Program-made: the position numbers and the translations under genes | Shown: piece by piece, positions 30,129 through 38,092 of the stretch | Position numbering within the stretch: the first letter of the stretch is position 1 | Layout: every line of letters starts with the position of its first letter | Source of the DNA: Andreprevotia chitinilytica DSM 18519 | Lineage (GTDB): Bacteria > Pseudomonadota > Gammaproteobacteria > Burkholderiales > Chitinibacteraceae | Length of the DNA: 41,113 nucleotides | Reading direction: 5' to 3' | Assembly (NCBI RefSeq): GCF_000711875.1 | Contig: NZ_JONM01000029.1 | Span: 1 to 41,113 of the forward strand | Notes under the pieces: model-generated | What the model was told of the DNA's origin: nothing | The model's database searches: none | The model's input: only the letters and a program-made list of their open reading frames with translations

Positions 30129-30156
30129 TTGCCTCGATTTTTCTGGCTAGTACTAT
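30129..30156 (+). promoter_or_regulatory. possible promoter for the lipoprotein cargo gene
   Basis: TTGCCT at 30129-30134, 16 bases, then TACTAT at 30151-30156 lies 74 bases before the lipoprotein start in AT-rich DNA. A moron expressed in the lysogen would need such a promoter. Confidence 0.35.
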
Positions 30157-30229
30157 TTTGTAGATTTTCTGCAATAAAACTCTAAGCTGACGATTGTTTA
30201 ACAAGTTATGGTCAGTCTTGGAGAGAGAA

Positions 30230-31042
30230 ATGAAATCATATTCGTGCATAGCATTTGGCGTTGTTGTTTTGTATCTATTGAATGGATGTGCCGTGGTGCC
30301 CCCAAAGGAAGCCGCCCAAAATGTTCCCAAGCTTAATACTGTCAACCCCCTTCAAGCCGGCTTTTCCAACGTAGTCGACGTTGGATTCTTAAGTGAAAAA
30401 TCTCCTTTCTCTTGCAATGGAGATATTACGTACATTCCGCTCCCCGCAATTGATGTTCCGAATTACAGTAAAAATACGTTAGTCAACGGAGTGCCTACGC
30501 AGAGTCCTGATAGCTGGCCTGACAAGACTGACGACGTTAACAACTTGCTTCCTAATATTGCAATGCAAGTTGTGATGGGGGATGCAAATGCTGCGGTGTC
30601 TGTCGATTCAATAGCAGGTGTAAAAGCATCCCATAAACATATATTGATTGATTTTACAAAATATCGTACCGAACCAATTAAGGACGGTAACGATAATACC
30701 CTGGCATATAGCAGAATTGGTGCTGGTTTGCGCGTGGATATCAAGTTCGATACTGTTGATGCCAATATCGGAAGTGGCCTATTTGCTCTGGCCGCAAGTG
30801 CAAAGGCTGGAAAAACATTGGGTACAGTTAGCGCCGAAATTATAGGGATGAATTCAAATGATGCAACGGTGTCAATGCCATTTACCTTGGATCTTTCCGA
30901 TGCATCCATTCAGAAAGTGATTGAGGCTATGGCTATCGTAAGGACAAAGTTGACGGATGAAAAAACAAAGCTGAAGCCTCAATATATTGCGAGACTAAGT
31001 TGTACACAGCCTGCGGCTCAAGTGGCCCAAAAAGCTAACTAG
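30230..31042 (+). CDS. cargo lipoprotein of unknown function
   Basis: The 270-residue product starts at 30230 after GGAGAG. A lipoprotein signal, MKSYSCIAFGVVVLYLLNGC, is followed by AVVPP, with the lipidated Cys at 20. The mature part shows no known domain. It is beta-rich (DIKFDTVDANIGSGLFAL, VSAEIIGMNSNDATVSMPFTLDL) and carries two further Cys. Base usage is clearly more AT-rich than in the tail genes around it. Phage-encoded lipoproteins in this position often block superinfection at the cell envelope, and that role is a guess here. It has a candidate promoter and a strong terminator. Confidence 0.75.
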   Translation: MKSYSCIAFGVVVLYLLNGCAVVPPKEAAQNVPKLNTVNPLQAGFSNVVDVGFLSEKSPFSCNGDITYIPLPAIDVPNYSKNTLVNGVPTQSPDSWPDKTDDVNNLLPNIAMQVVMGDANAAVSVDSIAGVKASHKHILIDFTKYRTEPIKDGNDNTLAYSRIGAGLRVDIKFDTVDANIGSGLFALAASAKAGKTLGTVSAEIIGMNSNDATVSMPFTLDLSDASIQKVIEAMAIVRTKLTDEKTKLKPQYIARLSCTQPAAQVAQKAN

Positions 31043-31220
31043 AATCGCAACTCCAAGCGTGATCATTAAGCAAGAAATACAGAATGCTAAATAAATCATC
31101 CGGGGAAGATGCTAAACGTACGAGCCTGACTCGCAAGTAATATAAAGCCACACTATTGGCGGCAAACTTGCTATTAAGTTGCTTCCGCTCTAAGCTTGGC
31201 AGCATTACTTCTGTACCTAC
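31043..31220 (+). other. AT-rich non-coding stretch after the lipoprotein gene
   Basis: About 180 bases hold no supportable gene and no obvious structured element before the terminator at 31221. Confidence 0.5.
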
Positions 31221-31247
31221 AGCCCCGCTTCGTGCGGGGTTTTTTTA
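31221..31247 (+). terminator. terminator of the lipoprotein gene (copy 1 of a repeated element)
   Basis: AGCCCCGC-TTCGT-GCGGGGT runs into a T-tract of at least seven. The T-tract and following ACGCCCATCGATTC are repeated before gene I at 32454-32474. Confidence 0.85.
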
Positions 31248-31262
31248 CGCCCATCGATTCCC

Positions 31263-31340
31263 ATGACCCACTTACTCTGCACCGTCCGCTTGTACGGACA
31301 ACTCAGCGGCTGTTGCTGGGCCTGCGCTGTTGAAGTGTAA
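31263..31340 (+). pseudogene. truncated duplicate of the start of tail gene I
   Basis: The reading MTHLLCTVRLYGQLSGCCWACAVEV ends after 25 codons. Its first 14 residues match MTHTLRTVRLYGQL of the intact gene I at 32476, and the similarity includes the preceding terminator T-tract and ACGCCCATCGATTC. It is a relic left when the cargo segment was inserted or duplicated, and is unlikely to have a function. Confidence 0.8.
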
Positions 31341-31351
31341 TTGTCTGGGGG

Positions 31352-32173
31352 TTATGTGGACTCGGTAGTAAAGATTTCTTTGGCATATTGATGCCCATCA
31401 GGATTGATGCTTTCAAGTGATAAAAGTGCAGTTTGTGAAAGAATTATGCGGCTAAGGTACTGGTTAAGTAATTGCAGCATCCACTCCAAATACATTTTCT
31501 CTGCATCATTCTCCGTTCCACGTCCACGCTCATTGGACTGTGAGTAGGTTGCCAAGGGAGTGCCGTGAGACTGATTGGACAGCAGCCTATATATGAACTT
31601 GAAATGGCCTCCGATTAGAGAAAATTGTGTGGCAATTTCATCATCGGTCATGTGCATGTCGGCGTTGCCATTTCTTACTTTGTCTGCCTGTTTCTTTTGT
31701 AACGTGGCAAATATTGGTGACGTAGTTATTGCTAGTTTTGCCCGAGGAAGATTTTTTTCGAAGCTATCTAAATTCTCTTGATTTTCTTTAAATTCTTTAT
31801 AAAGCCGATACTTCTCGGAGTTCATGTGAAAGTAGTACAGATTCAAGCGAAATGTACTTTCCGCGTCACTTATGTTGAGCTGGCTTAGATAAAGATGGCG
31901 ATGACAGGTTTCAATAAGTGTCCGGGTTAAAGTGGCGACGGATGGGAAATCCCAAAGGCGGGTTTTGTTAATTTTGTTCTCTGGAAGAATTGCATTGATT
32001 GTCATGGCGCTGAGAGTTAGTCGTGTATAAATTTTAGTGCTTTCAATTCCTAAATTGGTTGTATGAATTCCGCCGGAAGCATCGGAGAAACTGATGGCAA
32101 TGAGAACGAGTTGTTCGAATATACGAAGTTCTTTGAAATAGCCTGAATCTACCTGGGGAGTGTCCGAATTCAT
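31352..32173 (-). CDS. antisense cargo gene of unknown function, DUF5677-like
   Basis: The start at 32173 is favoured by AAGGTG seven bases upstream and gives 273 residues. The protein is helical and AT-rich in coding, and is transcribed against the late operon, so it must have its own promoter. SVATLTRTLIETCHRHLYL near residue 80 and FIYRLLSNQSHGTPLATYS near 193-211 resemble the DUF5677-type pattern (R-x-x-x-E..., Y-x-x-LS-x-x-x-H-x-x-P). Arg196-x6-His203 would also fit the looser R-x4-6-H form of HEPN domains, though without the usual polar second residue. No firm function is assigned; phage defence or toxin-type roles are possible. Confidence 0.72.
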   Translation of the reverse strand: MNSDTPQVDSGYFKELRIFEQLVLIAISFSDASGGIHTTNLGIESTKIYTRLTLSAMTINAILPENKINKTRLWDFPSVATLTRTLIETCHRHLYLSQLNISDAESTFRLNLYYFHMNSEKYRLYKEFKENQENLDSFEKNLPRAKLAITTSPIFATLQKKQADKVRNGNADMHMTDDEIATQFSLIGGHFKFIYRLLSNQSHGTPLATYSQSNERGRGTENDAEKMYLEWMLQLLNQYLSRIILSQTALLSLESINPDGHQYAKEIFTTEST

Positions 32174-32436
32174 GTAAATGCACCTTGTAGCTGGTCGGAT
32201 GATGTACTTTGTCTGCAACGAAAATACTTCGAGTGAAGGTTAAGTTGTTTTAATTGCAGTGGCGATTTTGTTGAATGCTAGCCCATTTTATTCCAGGTAT
32301 ATCAATTTTGAGAGCAGCTTGATAAGTGGCGTCTGAATACTAAGGTTGCAGTCAATGCAGATATCAGTAGAGGTTGTTCCTTACCACCACTCGTGAATCT
32401 CAGCGCCATGTTCAACAATATGGTTACGTTATCCAC
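32174..32436. other. AT-rich non-coding stretch upstream of the antisense gene
   Basis: About 260 bases contain no supportable gene. The promoter of the antisense gene must lie here, but I see no clear -35/-10 pair. Confidence 0.4.
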
Positions 32437-32460
32437 AAACCCGCCCCGGCGGGTTTTTTT
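32437..32460 (+). terminator. terminator directly before tail gene I (copy 2)
   Basis: AAACCCGCC-CC-GGCGGGTTT with a T-tract of at least seven ends 16 bases before the gene I start, so late transcription must read through it or restart. Confidence 0.85.
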
Positions 32461-32475
32461 ACGCCCATCGATTCT

Positions 32476-33066
32476 ATGACCCACACCCTCCGCACCGTCC
32501 GCCTGTACGGGCAACTTGGCGCGCGCTTCGGGCGCGTGCATCGCTTGGCCGTGGCTTCTGCCGCCGAAGCCGTTCGCGCCCTGGGCAAGCTCTTGCCCGG
32601 CTTCGAGGCCGAGCTGATGGGCAGCCGCGACCGGGGCGTCGTGTATTCGGTGTTCCTCGGTCGCGACAACCTCAACGCGGATCGGCTGCGTGAGCCGGCC
32701 GGTGAGGCCGACATCCGCATCGCGCCGGTGCTGGCCGGTTCCAAACGCGGCGGCCTGCTGCAGACCGTGGCCGGGGTGGTGCTGATCGTGGTTGGCGCCA
32801 TCGCCACGGCCTGGGGTTACGGCGTGATCGGCCAGCCGCTGATGAACATGGGCATCGCGATGGCCATCGGTGGCGTGGTGCAGATGCTGGTGCCGCAGCA
32901 GCAAGGGCTCTCGACCAAGGACGGGCCGAACAACGGTGCGTCGTACAACTTCAACGGGCCGGTCAACACCACCGCCCAGGGCAACCCGGTGCCGGTGCTG
33001 TACGGCGAAATGATCGTCGGCAGCGCGGTGATTTCCGGGGGCATTTACGCCGAGGACCAGCTCTGA
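32476..33066 (+). CDS. tail assembly protein I (lambda gpI-like)
   Basis: The start at 32476 gives 196 residues (MTHTLRTVRLYGQLGARFGRVHRLAVASAAEAVRALGKLLPGFEAELMGS...). TVRLYG-L-x-x-FGR-x-H-LAV-x-x-x-EAVRAL is the lambda gpI signature. A hydrophobic hairpin follows (LLQTVAGVVLIVVGAIATAWGYGVIGQ...GIAMAIGGVVQML, about 95-140), then a C-terminal peptide ending GNPVPVLYGEMIVGSAVISGGIYAEDQ. It is needed to build the tail tip and is not found in the finished particle. No clear ribosome site precedes it, perhaps because the island replaced upstream DNA. Its stop overlaps the J start. Confidence 0.88.
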   Translation: MTHTLRTVRLYGQLGARFGRVHRLAVASAAEAVRALGKLLPGFEAELMGSRDRGVVYSVFLGRDNLNADRLREPAGEADIRIAPVLAGSKRGGLLQTVAGVVLIVVGAIATAWGYGVIGQPLMNMGIAMAIGGVVQMLVPQQQGLSTKDGPNNGASYNFNGPVNTTAQGNPVPVLYGEMIVGSAVISGGIYAEDQL

Positions 33067-36000
33067 TGGGCGCACGTGACTTGATTGGTTTTGGTGGCGG
33101 CAAGAGCGGCGATGGGGGCCATACGCCGGTCGAGGCCAACGACAACCTGCACAGCATCGCTTATGCGCGGGTGCTCGATCTGGTGTCCGAAGGCGACATT
33201 GTTGGCCCGGTCAACGGCCTGCGCAGTGTGCTGCTCGATGGCACGCCGCTGCAGAACGCCGATGGTTCGTTCAACTTTACCGGCGTGTCGGTCGACTTCC
33301 GCGCCGGTACGCAGGATCAGGGCTACATCCCCGGCTTCCCGGCCGTCGAGAATGAATCGGCGGTGGGGGTCGAACTCAAGAGCGATCAGCCGTGGGTGCG
33401 TGCCATCAATAATCTGGCGCTGTCGGCGGTGCGCATCCGCCTGTCCTTCCCCGCACTCTCGAAGGCCAATACCGACAACGGCGATATCGGTGGCTATCGG
33501 ATCGAGTACGCCATCGACCTGGCCACCGATGGCGGCACGTTTAAAACCGTGCTGAGCGAGGCGGTCGATGGCAAGACCACCAGCAAGTACGAACGCAGCC
33601 GGCGCATCGAGCTGCCGCGTGCCCAAGTCGGTTGGACCCTTCGCGTGCGCCGCATCACGCCGAATGCGCACAGCAGCTTGGTGGCCGATACCTCGATCAT
33701 CGAATCGATGACCGAGCTGGTCGACGCCAAGCTGCGTTACCCGATGAGCGCGCTGATGGCGGTGCGGGTCGATGCGCGCCAGTTCCAGAGCGTGCCGACC
33801 CGCTCGTATCACCTGCGCGGCCGCATCATTCGCGTGCCCTCGAACTACAACCCGGATCAGCGCAGCTATGCCGGCGTGTGGGATGGCACCTTCAAGCTGG
33901 CGTATTCCAATAATCCGGCCTGGGTTTACTACGACCTGTTGCTCAACGAGCGCTACGGCCTGGGCGACCGCATCGACGCCAGCCAGGTCGACAAGTGGTC
34001 GCTGTACCAGATCGCCCAGTATTGCGATGTGCCGGTATCGGATGGCCGGGGCGGTCTGGAACCGCGCTTTACCTGCAATGTGTATTTGCAGGTGGCCGCC
34101 GATGCGGCCAAGGTGCTGCAGGATCTGGCCAGCGTATTCCGCGGCATTTCGTTCTGGGCCGCCAGCAGCGTGTTCGTGTCGGCCGATATGCCGACCGACC
34201 CGGTCTACACCTACACCAACGCCAACGTGATCGATGGCGAGTTTGGCTATCCCGGCAGCGGCCGGCGTACCCGCTACACGGTGGCGCTGGTGAGCTGGAA
34301 CGATCCGGCCGACCAGTTCCGGCAGAAGGTCGAGTACGTCGACGACGAAGCCGGCCTCGCCCGTTATGGCGTGCAGAAGGTCGACATCAGCGCCTTCGGC
34401 TGCACCTCGCAAGCGCAGGCTCGGCGGGTGGGCAAATGGGCGTTGCTGTCGTCGCAGCTGGCGGGCGGGATTGCGTTTGCGGTCGGGCTGGATGGCGCCA
34501 TCGCCATGCCGGGCCAGATCATCCGCATCGCGGATGCCCACCGCGCCGGCCGGCGCATCGGCGGCCGGATCAAATCCGCAGCCGGGCGCGTGGTGACCTT
34601 GGACAAGGCGCCGCAGATTGCCATTGGCGACCGGCTGGTGTGCACCTTGCCCAGCGGCACCGCTGAAACCCGTACCGTCTCAGCGATCAATGGTGACGCC
34701 ATCACCGTGGGCAGCGCGTGGAGCACGCTGCCGCAGGCGCAGTCGGTGTGGGCGGTCGACAGCGACACGCTGGCCGCGCCGACCTATCGCGTGGTGTCGG
34801 TCACCGAAGGCGACGGGCTGACCTTCAAGATTTCTGCCGTCCAGCACGAGCCGGGTTTGTTCGATGCCGTCGACAACGGCGCGCGGCTGGAAACACGGCC
34901 GATCACGGTCATTCCGCCGTCCGTGCAACCGCCGCCGAGCAATGTCGTGATCACCGCCTATTCGGTGATCGAGCAGGGCATCGCCAAGACCAACGCGCAT
35001 ATCGCCTGGAACGCCGCCGACAAGGCCACCAGCTACGAGGTGCGCTGGCGGCGGGATAACGGCGAATGGATGAACGCCGGCACCACCGCTTCGCTCGGCG
35101 TCGATCTGCCGGGGGTGTATGCCGGCACCTACGTCGCCCAGGTGCGGGCACGCAATGCGCTGGGGGTGTTTTCCCAAGTGGCGCTGAGCGCGCCGACCAC
35201 GCTGCAAGGCAAGACCACGCCGCCACCCGTCGTCACCAGCCTGACCACCGCACCCCAAGTATTCGCCATCGGCCTGCATTGGTCGTTCCCGACCGGGCCG
35301 CTCGATGTCGAACGCACCGAACTCTGGTACGGCCAGACAGCCAATCGGGCCGATGCGATCAAGCTCGGCGACTTCGCGTACCCGCAGAACACGCACACGC
35401 TGCTGGGCGCACCGCTGGGTAAAACGGTCTGGTTCTGGGCGCGGCTGGTCGACAAGAGCGGCAACGTCGGGGACTGGTATCCGACCGGCAACGGCATCCC
35501 CGGTGCAGCATCGAGCAACCCGGATGAGATTGTCGCGGTCATGGGCAAGATCGGCCCGGAGCGGCTGACGCCCGCGCTGCTGAACCAGCTCGATGCCAGC
35601 GACCGGCTGGATGGCTTGCGCGACGAAATGACCCAGCTCGCCGAAGCGCAACGCGATGCCATTCTGGATGCCGAGCACACCGGGGGCACGGCCCGTTCCG
35701 CGCAGTCCGGCGTGGCGGTGGCGCTGCAGCAGATCAGCCAGCAAGCGGATGAGCTGCACGCCGAAGCCAAAGCGCGCTTGCTGCTGCAAGCCTTGCTCCA
35801 TGACGTGCAGGCTGGCCTGCTGGTCGAACAATCGGTGCAAGCCGATGACATCGAGGCCATCAGCACCAGCCTCACCACGCTGATCAGCCATGTGGCGGCC
35901 AACGATGCAGCGATCATTCAGGAAGCCACCACCCGTACCACGCACGAGTCGGCGCAGGCGTCGACCCTGCAGCAGGTGCAGACCAAGGTGGGCGACCTGT

Positions 36001-36887
36001 CGGCCAGCATCACCCAGCTGGCGCAAAGCCTGGACGGGCTGGATGCAACCTACATCCTCAAGGTCACCGCCAACGGCAAGATCGCCGGTATGAAGCTGCA
36101 GGCCAACCAGCAGGGCGCGGCCATCGACTTTTTGTGCGATGCCTTCCGCATCAGCCTGCCGGATGGATCGAGCAGTACGGCGGTCTTTGTGGTGACCTCG
36201 GTCAACGGCCAGCCGGCCGTGGGCATCAATGGTGGCCTGATCGTCACCGGCTCCATCGCGGCCGATGCCTTGAGCGTGCAACGGCTGTCTGCCATCTCGG
36301 CCAACATCGGCATCGTCACGGCCGGTCTGCTGCGCAACAGCGCCAATACCAGCTTCATCAATCTGGATGCCGTGAAGGGTGCGCCGTTCCTGTCGGCCGG
36401 TAATGGCAACGTGGTGCTGTATGAAGACGGCCGGGCCTACTTCAACAACGTGGTGATCAGCCGGCCGATGCAGGTGGCATCGGGCACGTGGAATGGCTCG
36501 CTGGTGGCGTGGGCCTGGCACAGCGCGCAGAACCAGGGCGATACCAGCTATGCCCTAACCGGGCCGTATTCGATGCTGATCGACACCGGTTATGAAGACC
36601 CGGACGCCATGTATGGCCTGCCGCCGAATTTCTCGCTGGTGGCCGCCGCCGTGGCCAACAAGGGCACGCATTCCCCGGCGCTCGATCTGCAGTACCGCAT
36701 CGCCATTTCGCCGACGCTGGTGTACGCGCCGCTGCTCTACACCACCACCGGTGTGCAGGGGAATGCCTCCGGCCGCGTCTACATCAATGTCGCGGTGCAG
36801 GTGCTGAACATCACCGGGGCGACGCCCGCGCAAATCACCAACATCGTCGTCAACACCATCAACTGGAAGCTCTACAAGGTCACCTAG
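33066..36887 (+). CDS. tail tip / host-specificity protein J
   Basis: The 1273-residue product opens MGARDLIGFGGGKSGDGGHTPVEANDNLHSIAYARVLDLVSEGDIVGPVNG, the standard start of lambda gpJ homologues. Hub domains to about 600 include YRIEYAIDLATDGG, YDLLLNERYGLGDRI and VSWNDPADQFRQKVEYV. They are followed by one or two fibronectin type III-like repeats (about 620-810), a helical/coiled-coil section (about 830-1000) and a receptor-binding C-terminus. It contacts the host receptor and defines host range. The last ~150 residues (from about PMQVASGTWNGSL) are likely the variable binding tip. Length is typical. Confidence 0.92.
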   Translation: MGARDLIGFGGGKSGDGGHTPVEANDNLHSIAYARVLDLVSEGDIVGPVNGLRSVLLDGTPLQNADGSFNFTGVSVDFRAGTQDQGYIPGFPAVENESAVGVELKSDQPWVRAINNLALSAVRIRLSFPALSKANTDNGDIGGYRIEYAIDLATDGGTFKTVLSEAVDGKTTSKYERSRRIELPRAQVGWTLRVRRITPNAHSSLVADTSIIESMTELVDAKLRYPMSALMAVRVDARQFQSVPTRSYHLRGRIIRVPSNYNPDQRSYAGVWDGTFKLAYSNNPAWVYYDLLLNERYGLGDRIDASQVDKWSLYQIAQYCDVPVSDGRGGLEPRFTCNVYLQVAADAAKVLQDLASVFRGISFWAASSVFVSADMPTDPVYTYTNANVIDGEFGYPGSGRRTRYTVALVSWNDPADQFRQKVEYVDDEAGLARYGVQKVDISAFGCTSQAQARRVGKWALLSSQLAGGIAFAVGLDGAIAMPGQIIRIADAHRAGRRIGGRIKSAAGRVVTLDKAPQIAIGDRLVCTLPSGTAETRTVSAINGDAITVGSAWSTLPQAQSVWAVDSDTLAAPTYRVVSVTEGDGLTFKISAVQHEPGLFDAVDNGARLETRPITVIPPSVQPPPSNVVITAYSVIEQGIAKTNAHIAWNAADKATSYEVRWRRDNGEWMNAGTTASLGVDLPGVYAGTYVAQVRARNALGVFSQVALSAPTTLQGKTTPPPVVTSLTTAPQVFAIGLHWSFPTGPLDVERTELWYGQTANRADAIKLGDFAYPQNTHTLLGAPLGKTVWFWARLVDKSGNVGDWYPTGNGIPGAASSNPDEIVAVMGKIGPERLTPALLNQLDASDRLDGLRDEMTQLAEAQRDAILDAEHTGGTARSAQSGVAVALQQISQQADELHAEAKARLLLQALLHDVQAGLLVEQSVQADDIEAISTSLTTLISHVAANDAAIIQEATTRTTHESAQASTLQQVQTKVGDLSASITQLAQSLDGLDATYILKVTANGKIAGMKLQANQQGAAIDFLCDAFRISLPDGSSSTAVFVVTSVNGQPAVGINGGLIVTGSIAADALSVQRLSAISANIGIVTAGLLRNSANTSFINLDAVKGAPFLSAGNGNVVLYEDGRAYFNNVVISRPMQVASGTWNGSLVAWAWHSAQNQGDTSYALTGPYSMLIDTGYEDPDAMYGLPPNFSLVAAAVANKGTHSPALDLQYRIAISPTLVYAPLLYTTTGVQGNASGRVYINVAVQVLNITGATPAQITNIVVNTINWKLYKVT

Positions 36888-36902
36888 GAGGCACCGCCCA
36901 GC

Positions 36903-37112
36903 ATGGAACTCCCCCGCATTCCGCTCTATGTCTTCGACCCGGCCACGGGTGCGCTGATTTCGCAAATTCTCGTTAAGGAAAACGACGCCATCAGCCCGAC
37001 ACGCGGCGACGTTACGCCGCTGGCACCGCCACCCGAGACGGTCGAGCAGCAGGCGTTTTTTAAGCAAGGGGCGTGGGTATTGCAGCCCCGCCCAACCGGG
37101 GCAAACGGATGA
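36903..37112 (+). CDS. small tail-associated protein of unknown function
   Basis: The 69-residue product (MELPRIPLYVFDPATGALISQILVKENDAISPTRGDVTPLAPPPETVEQQAFFKQGAWVLQP) follows an AGGAGG ribosome site 16 bases after J. Its style (FDP-x-TG-x-x-x, then LAPP and G-x-WVLQP) resembles small proteins encoded beside tail fibres, possibly fibre chaperones or fibre-attachment proteins. Its stop overlaps the next start as ATGA. Confidence 0.7.
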   Translation: MELPRIPLYVFDPATGALISQILVKENDAISPTRGDVTPLAPPPETVEQQAFFKQGAWVLQPRPTGANG

Positions 37113-38092
37113 GCTACGCAGCGTGGTATCGCGTCGGCACCGTCTCGGTCGAGGCCGGTAACGTGTTCGTCACCGGCAGCGGCACGTTCTGGTCCGATCA
37201 GCTCAAGGCTGGTGATATTTTCATGCTCGGCAACGTGCTGGGCGAGATCCAGTCCGTGACCGATGATGAACACCTGGCACTGGTCGAACCGTGGGAAGGT
37301 CTGACACGCAGCAACGCGACCTACAAGGTGATTCGCAACTTTGATGCGACCCCGGTTGGTTTCTTTACCGCCCGGCTGGCGGCGTTCTTCGGGCGCTTCC
37401 AGACCGCGCTGGCGCAGATCCTGGCCGTGTTCACCAGCACCGCGCCCACGGTGTCCGTGACGGACATCGCCGACCGGTTGGTGGCCGTGCCGACCTGGCG
37501 TTCGCTGGCTGATGCCGCCGCGAACGGCACCGGTACGGTTGGCCCGCCCGGTGCAACCGGTCAGCCTGGTCCAAAGGGCGACACCGGGCCACGGGGTTTT
37601 CCGGGGCTGCCGGGTATGCCGGGCGTCAACGGCCTGAACGGTAAAAGCGCCTTCGAGCTGGCGCAGCTGCACGGTTTTACCGGCAGCGAAGCGCAATGGC
37701 TGGATTCGCTCAAAGGCAGCGGCGGCGGTGGCGGCGCAGCATTGGCGTGGACCAACCTGACCGGCTTCCCGGTGCTGGCGGCCGGCGAGTTTGCCGAGCG
37801 GCCCCTGGCCGGTGGGGCGTGGGATAAGGACGCGATTCTCATTGCGGCCGTCTCGATGGCGCCGAGCGCACCGACCGACCGCTACCGCATCGAGATCATC
37901 CAGCACGTGCTCGATGCCGACACGGTGATCTATGCCACCGCGCCGCTGGATGGCCCGTTTATCGATGCCGCACCGGTCACCTTGTTGCGTGCACCGACCA
38001 GCACCTTGCGGCTACGCCTCACCGCCGTTACGGCCATGAATACCGGTGGCAGCAACTATGCCGCCATCAAGTTCCTCGCAACCGGAGTGTAA
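37109..38092 (+). CDS. tail fibre protein with collagen-like segment
   Basis: The 327-residue product starts MSYAAWYRVGTVSVEAGNVFVTGSGTFW, a common phage fibre opening (W-x-x-GTVSV-x-x-G-x-x-V-TGSGT-W). About eleven Gly-X-Y triplets follow (GPPGATGQPGPKGDTGPRG..., about residues 149-181), then FELAQLHGFTGSEAQWLDSLKG, which resembles the short bacterial adapter after phage collagen segments. The globular C-terminus (about 205-327) is beta-rich. Gly-X-Y repeats imply a trimer. It lies between the small tail protein and the large depolymerase-like gene, whose ATG directly follows its stop. Confidence 0.85.
   Translation: MSYAAWYRVGTVSVEAGNVFVTGSGTFWSDQLKAGDIFMLGNVLGEIQSVTDDEHLALVEPWEGLTRSNATYKVIRNFDATPVGFFTARLAAFFGRFQTALAQILAVFTSTAPTVSVTDIADRLVAVPTWRSLADAAANGTGTVGPPGATGQPGPKGDTGPRGFPGLPGMPGVNGLNGKSAFELAQLHGFTGSEAQWLDSLKGSGGGGGAALAWTNLTGFPVLAAGEFAERPLAGGAWDKDAILIAAVSMAPSAPTDRYRIEIIQHVLDADTVIYATAPLDGPFIDAAPVTLLRAPTSTLRLRLTAVTAMNTGGSNYAAIKFLATGV

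Larger units (their letters stand above)
31235..32545 (+). repeat. imperfect direct repeat flanking the antisense cargo gene
   Basis: Copy 1 is at about 31235-31320 and copy 2 at about 32448-32545. Both run from the terminator T-tract through ACGCCCATCGATTC, the ATG and the first ~14 codons of gene I, with scattered substitutions. The enclosed segment holds the antisense gene. Confidence 0.75.

Noticed and set aside
32374-32475. Extended N-terminus of gene I from 32374
   Set aside because: The extension crosses the terminator hairpin and lacks resemblance to gpI; homologous reading starts at MTHTLRTVRLYG.
34680-36521. Long minus-strand ORF (613 codons) opposite gene J
   Set aside because: Low-complexity His/Gly/Arg-rich product with no ribosome site; a shadow of J codon bias. 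The same applies to 38012-40162 opposite the fibre gene and 33045-34541.
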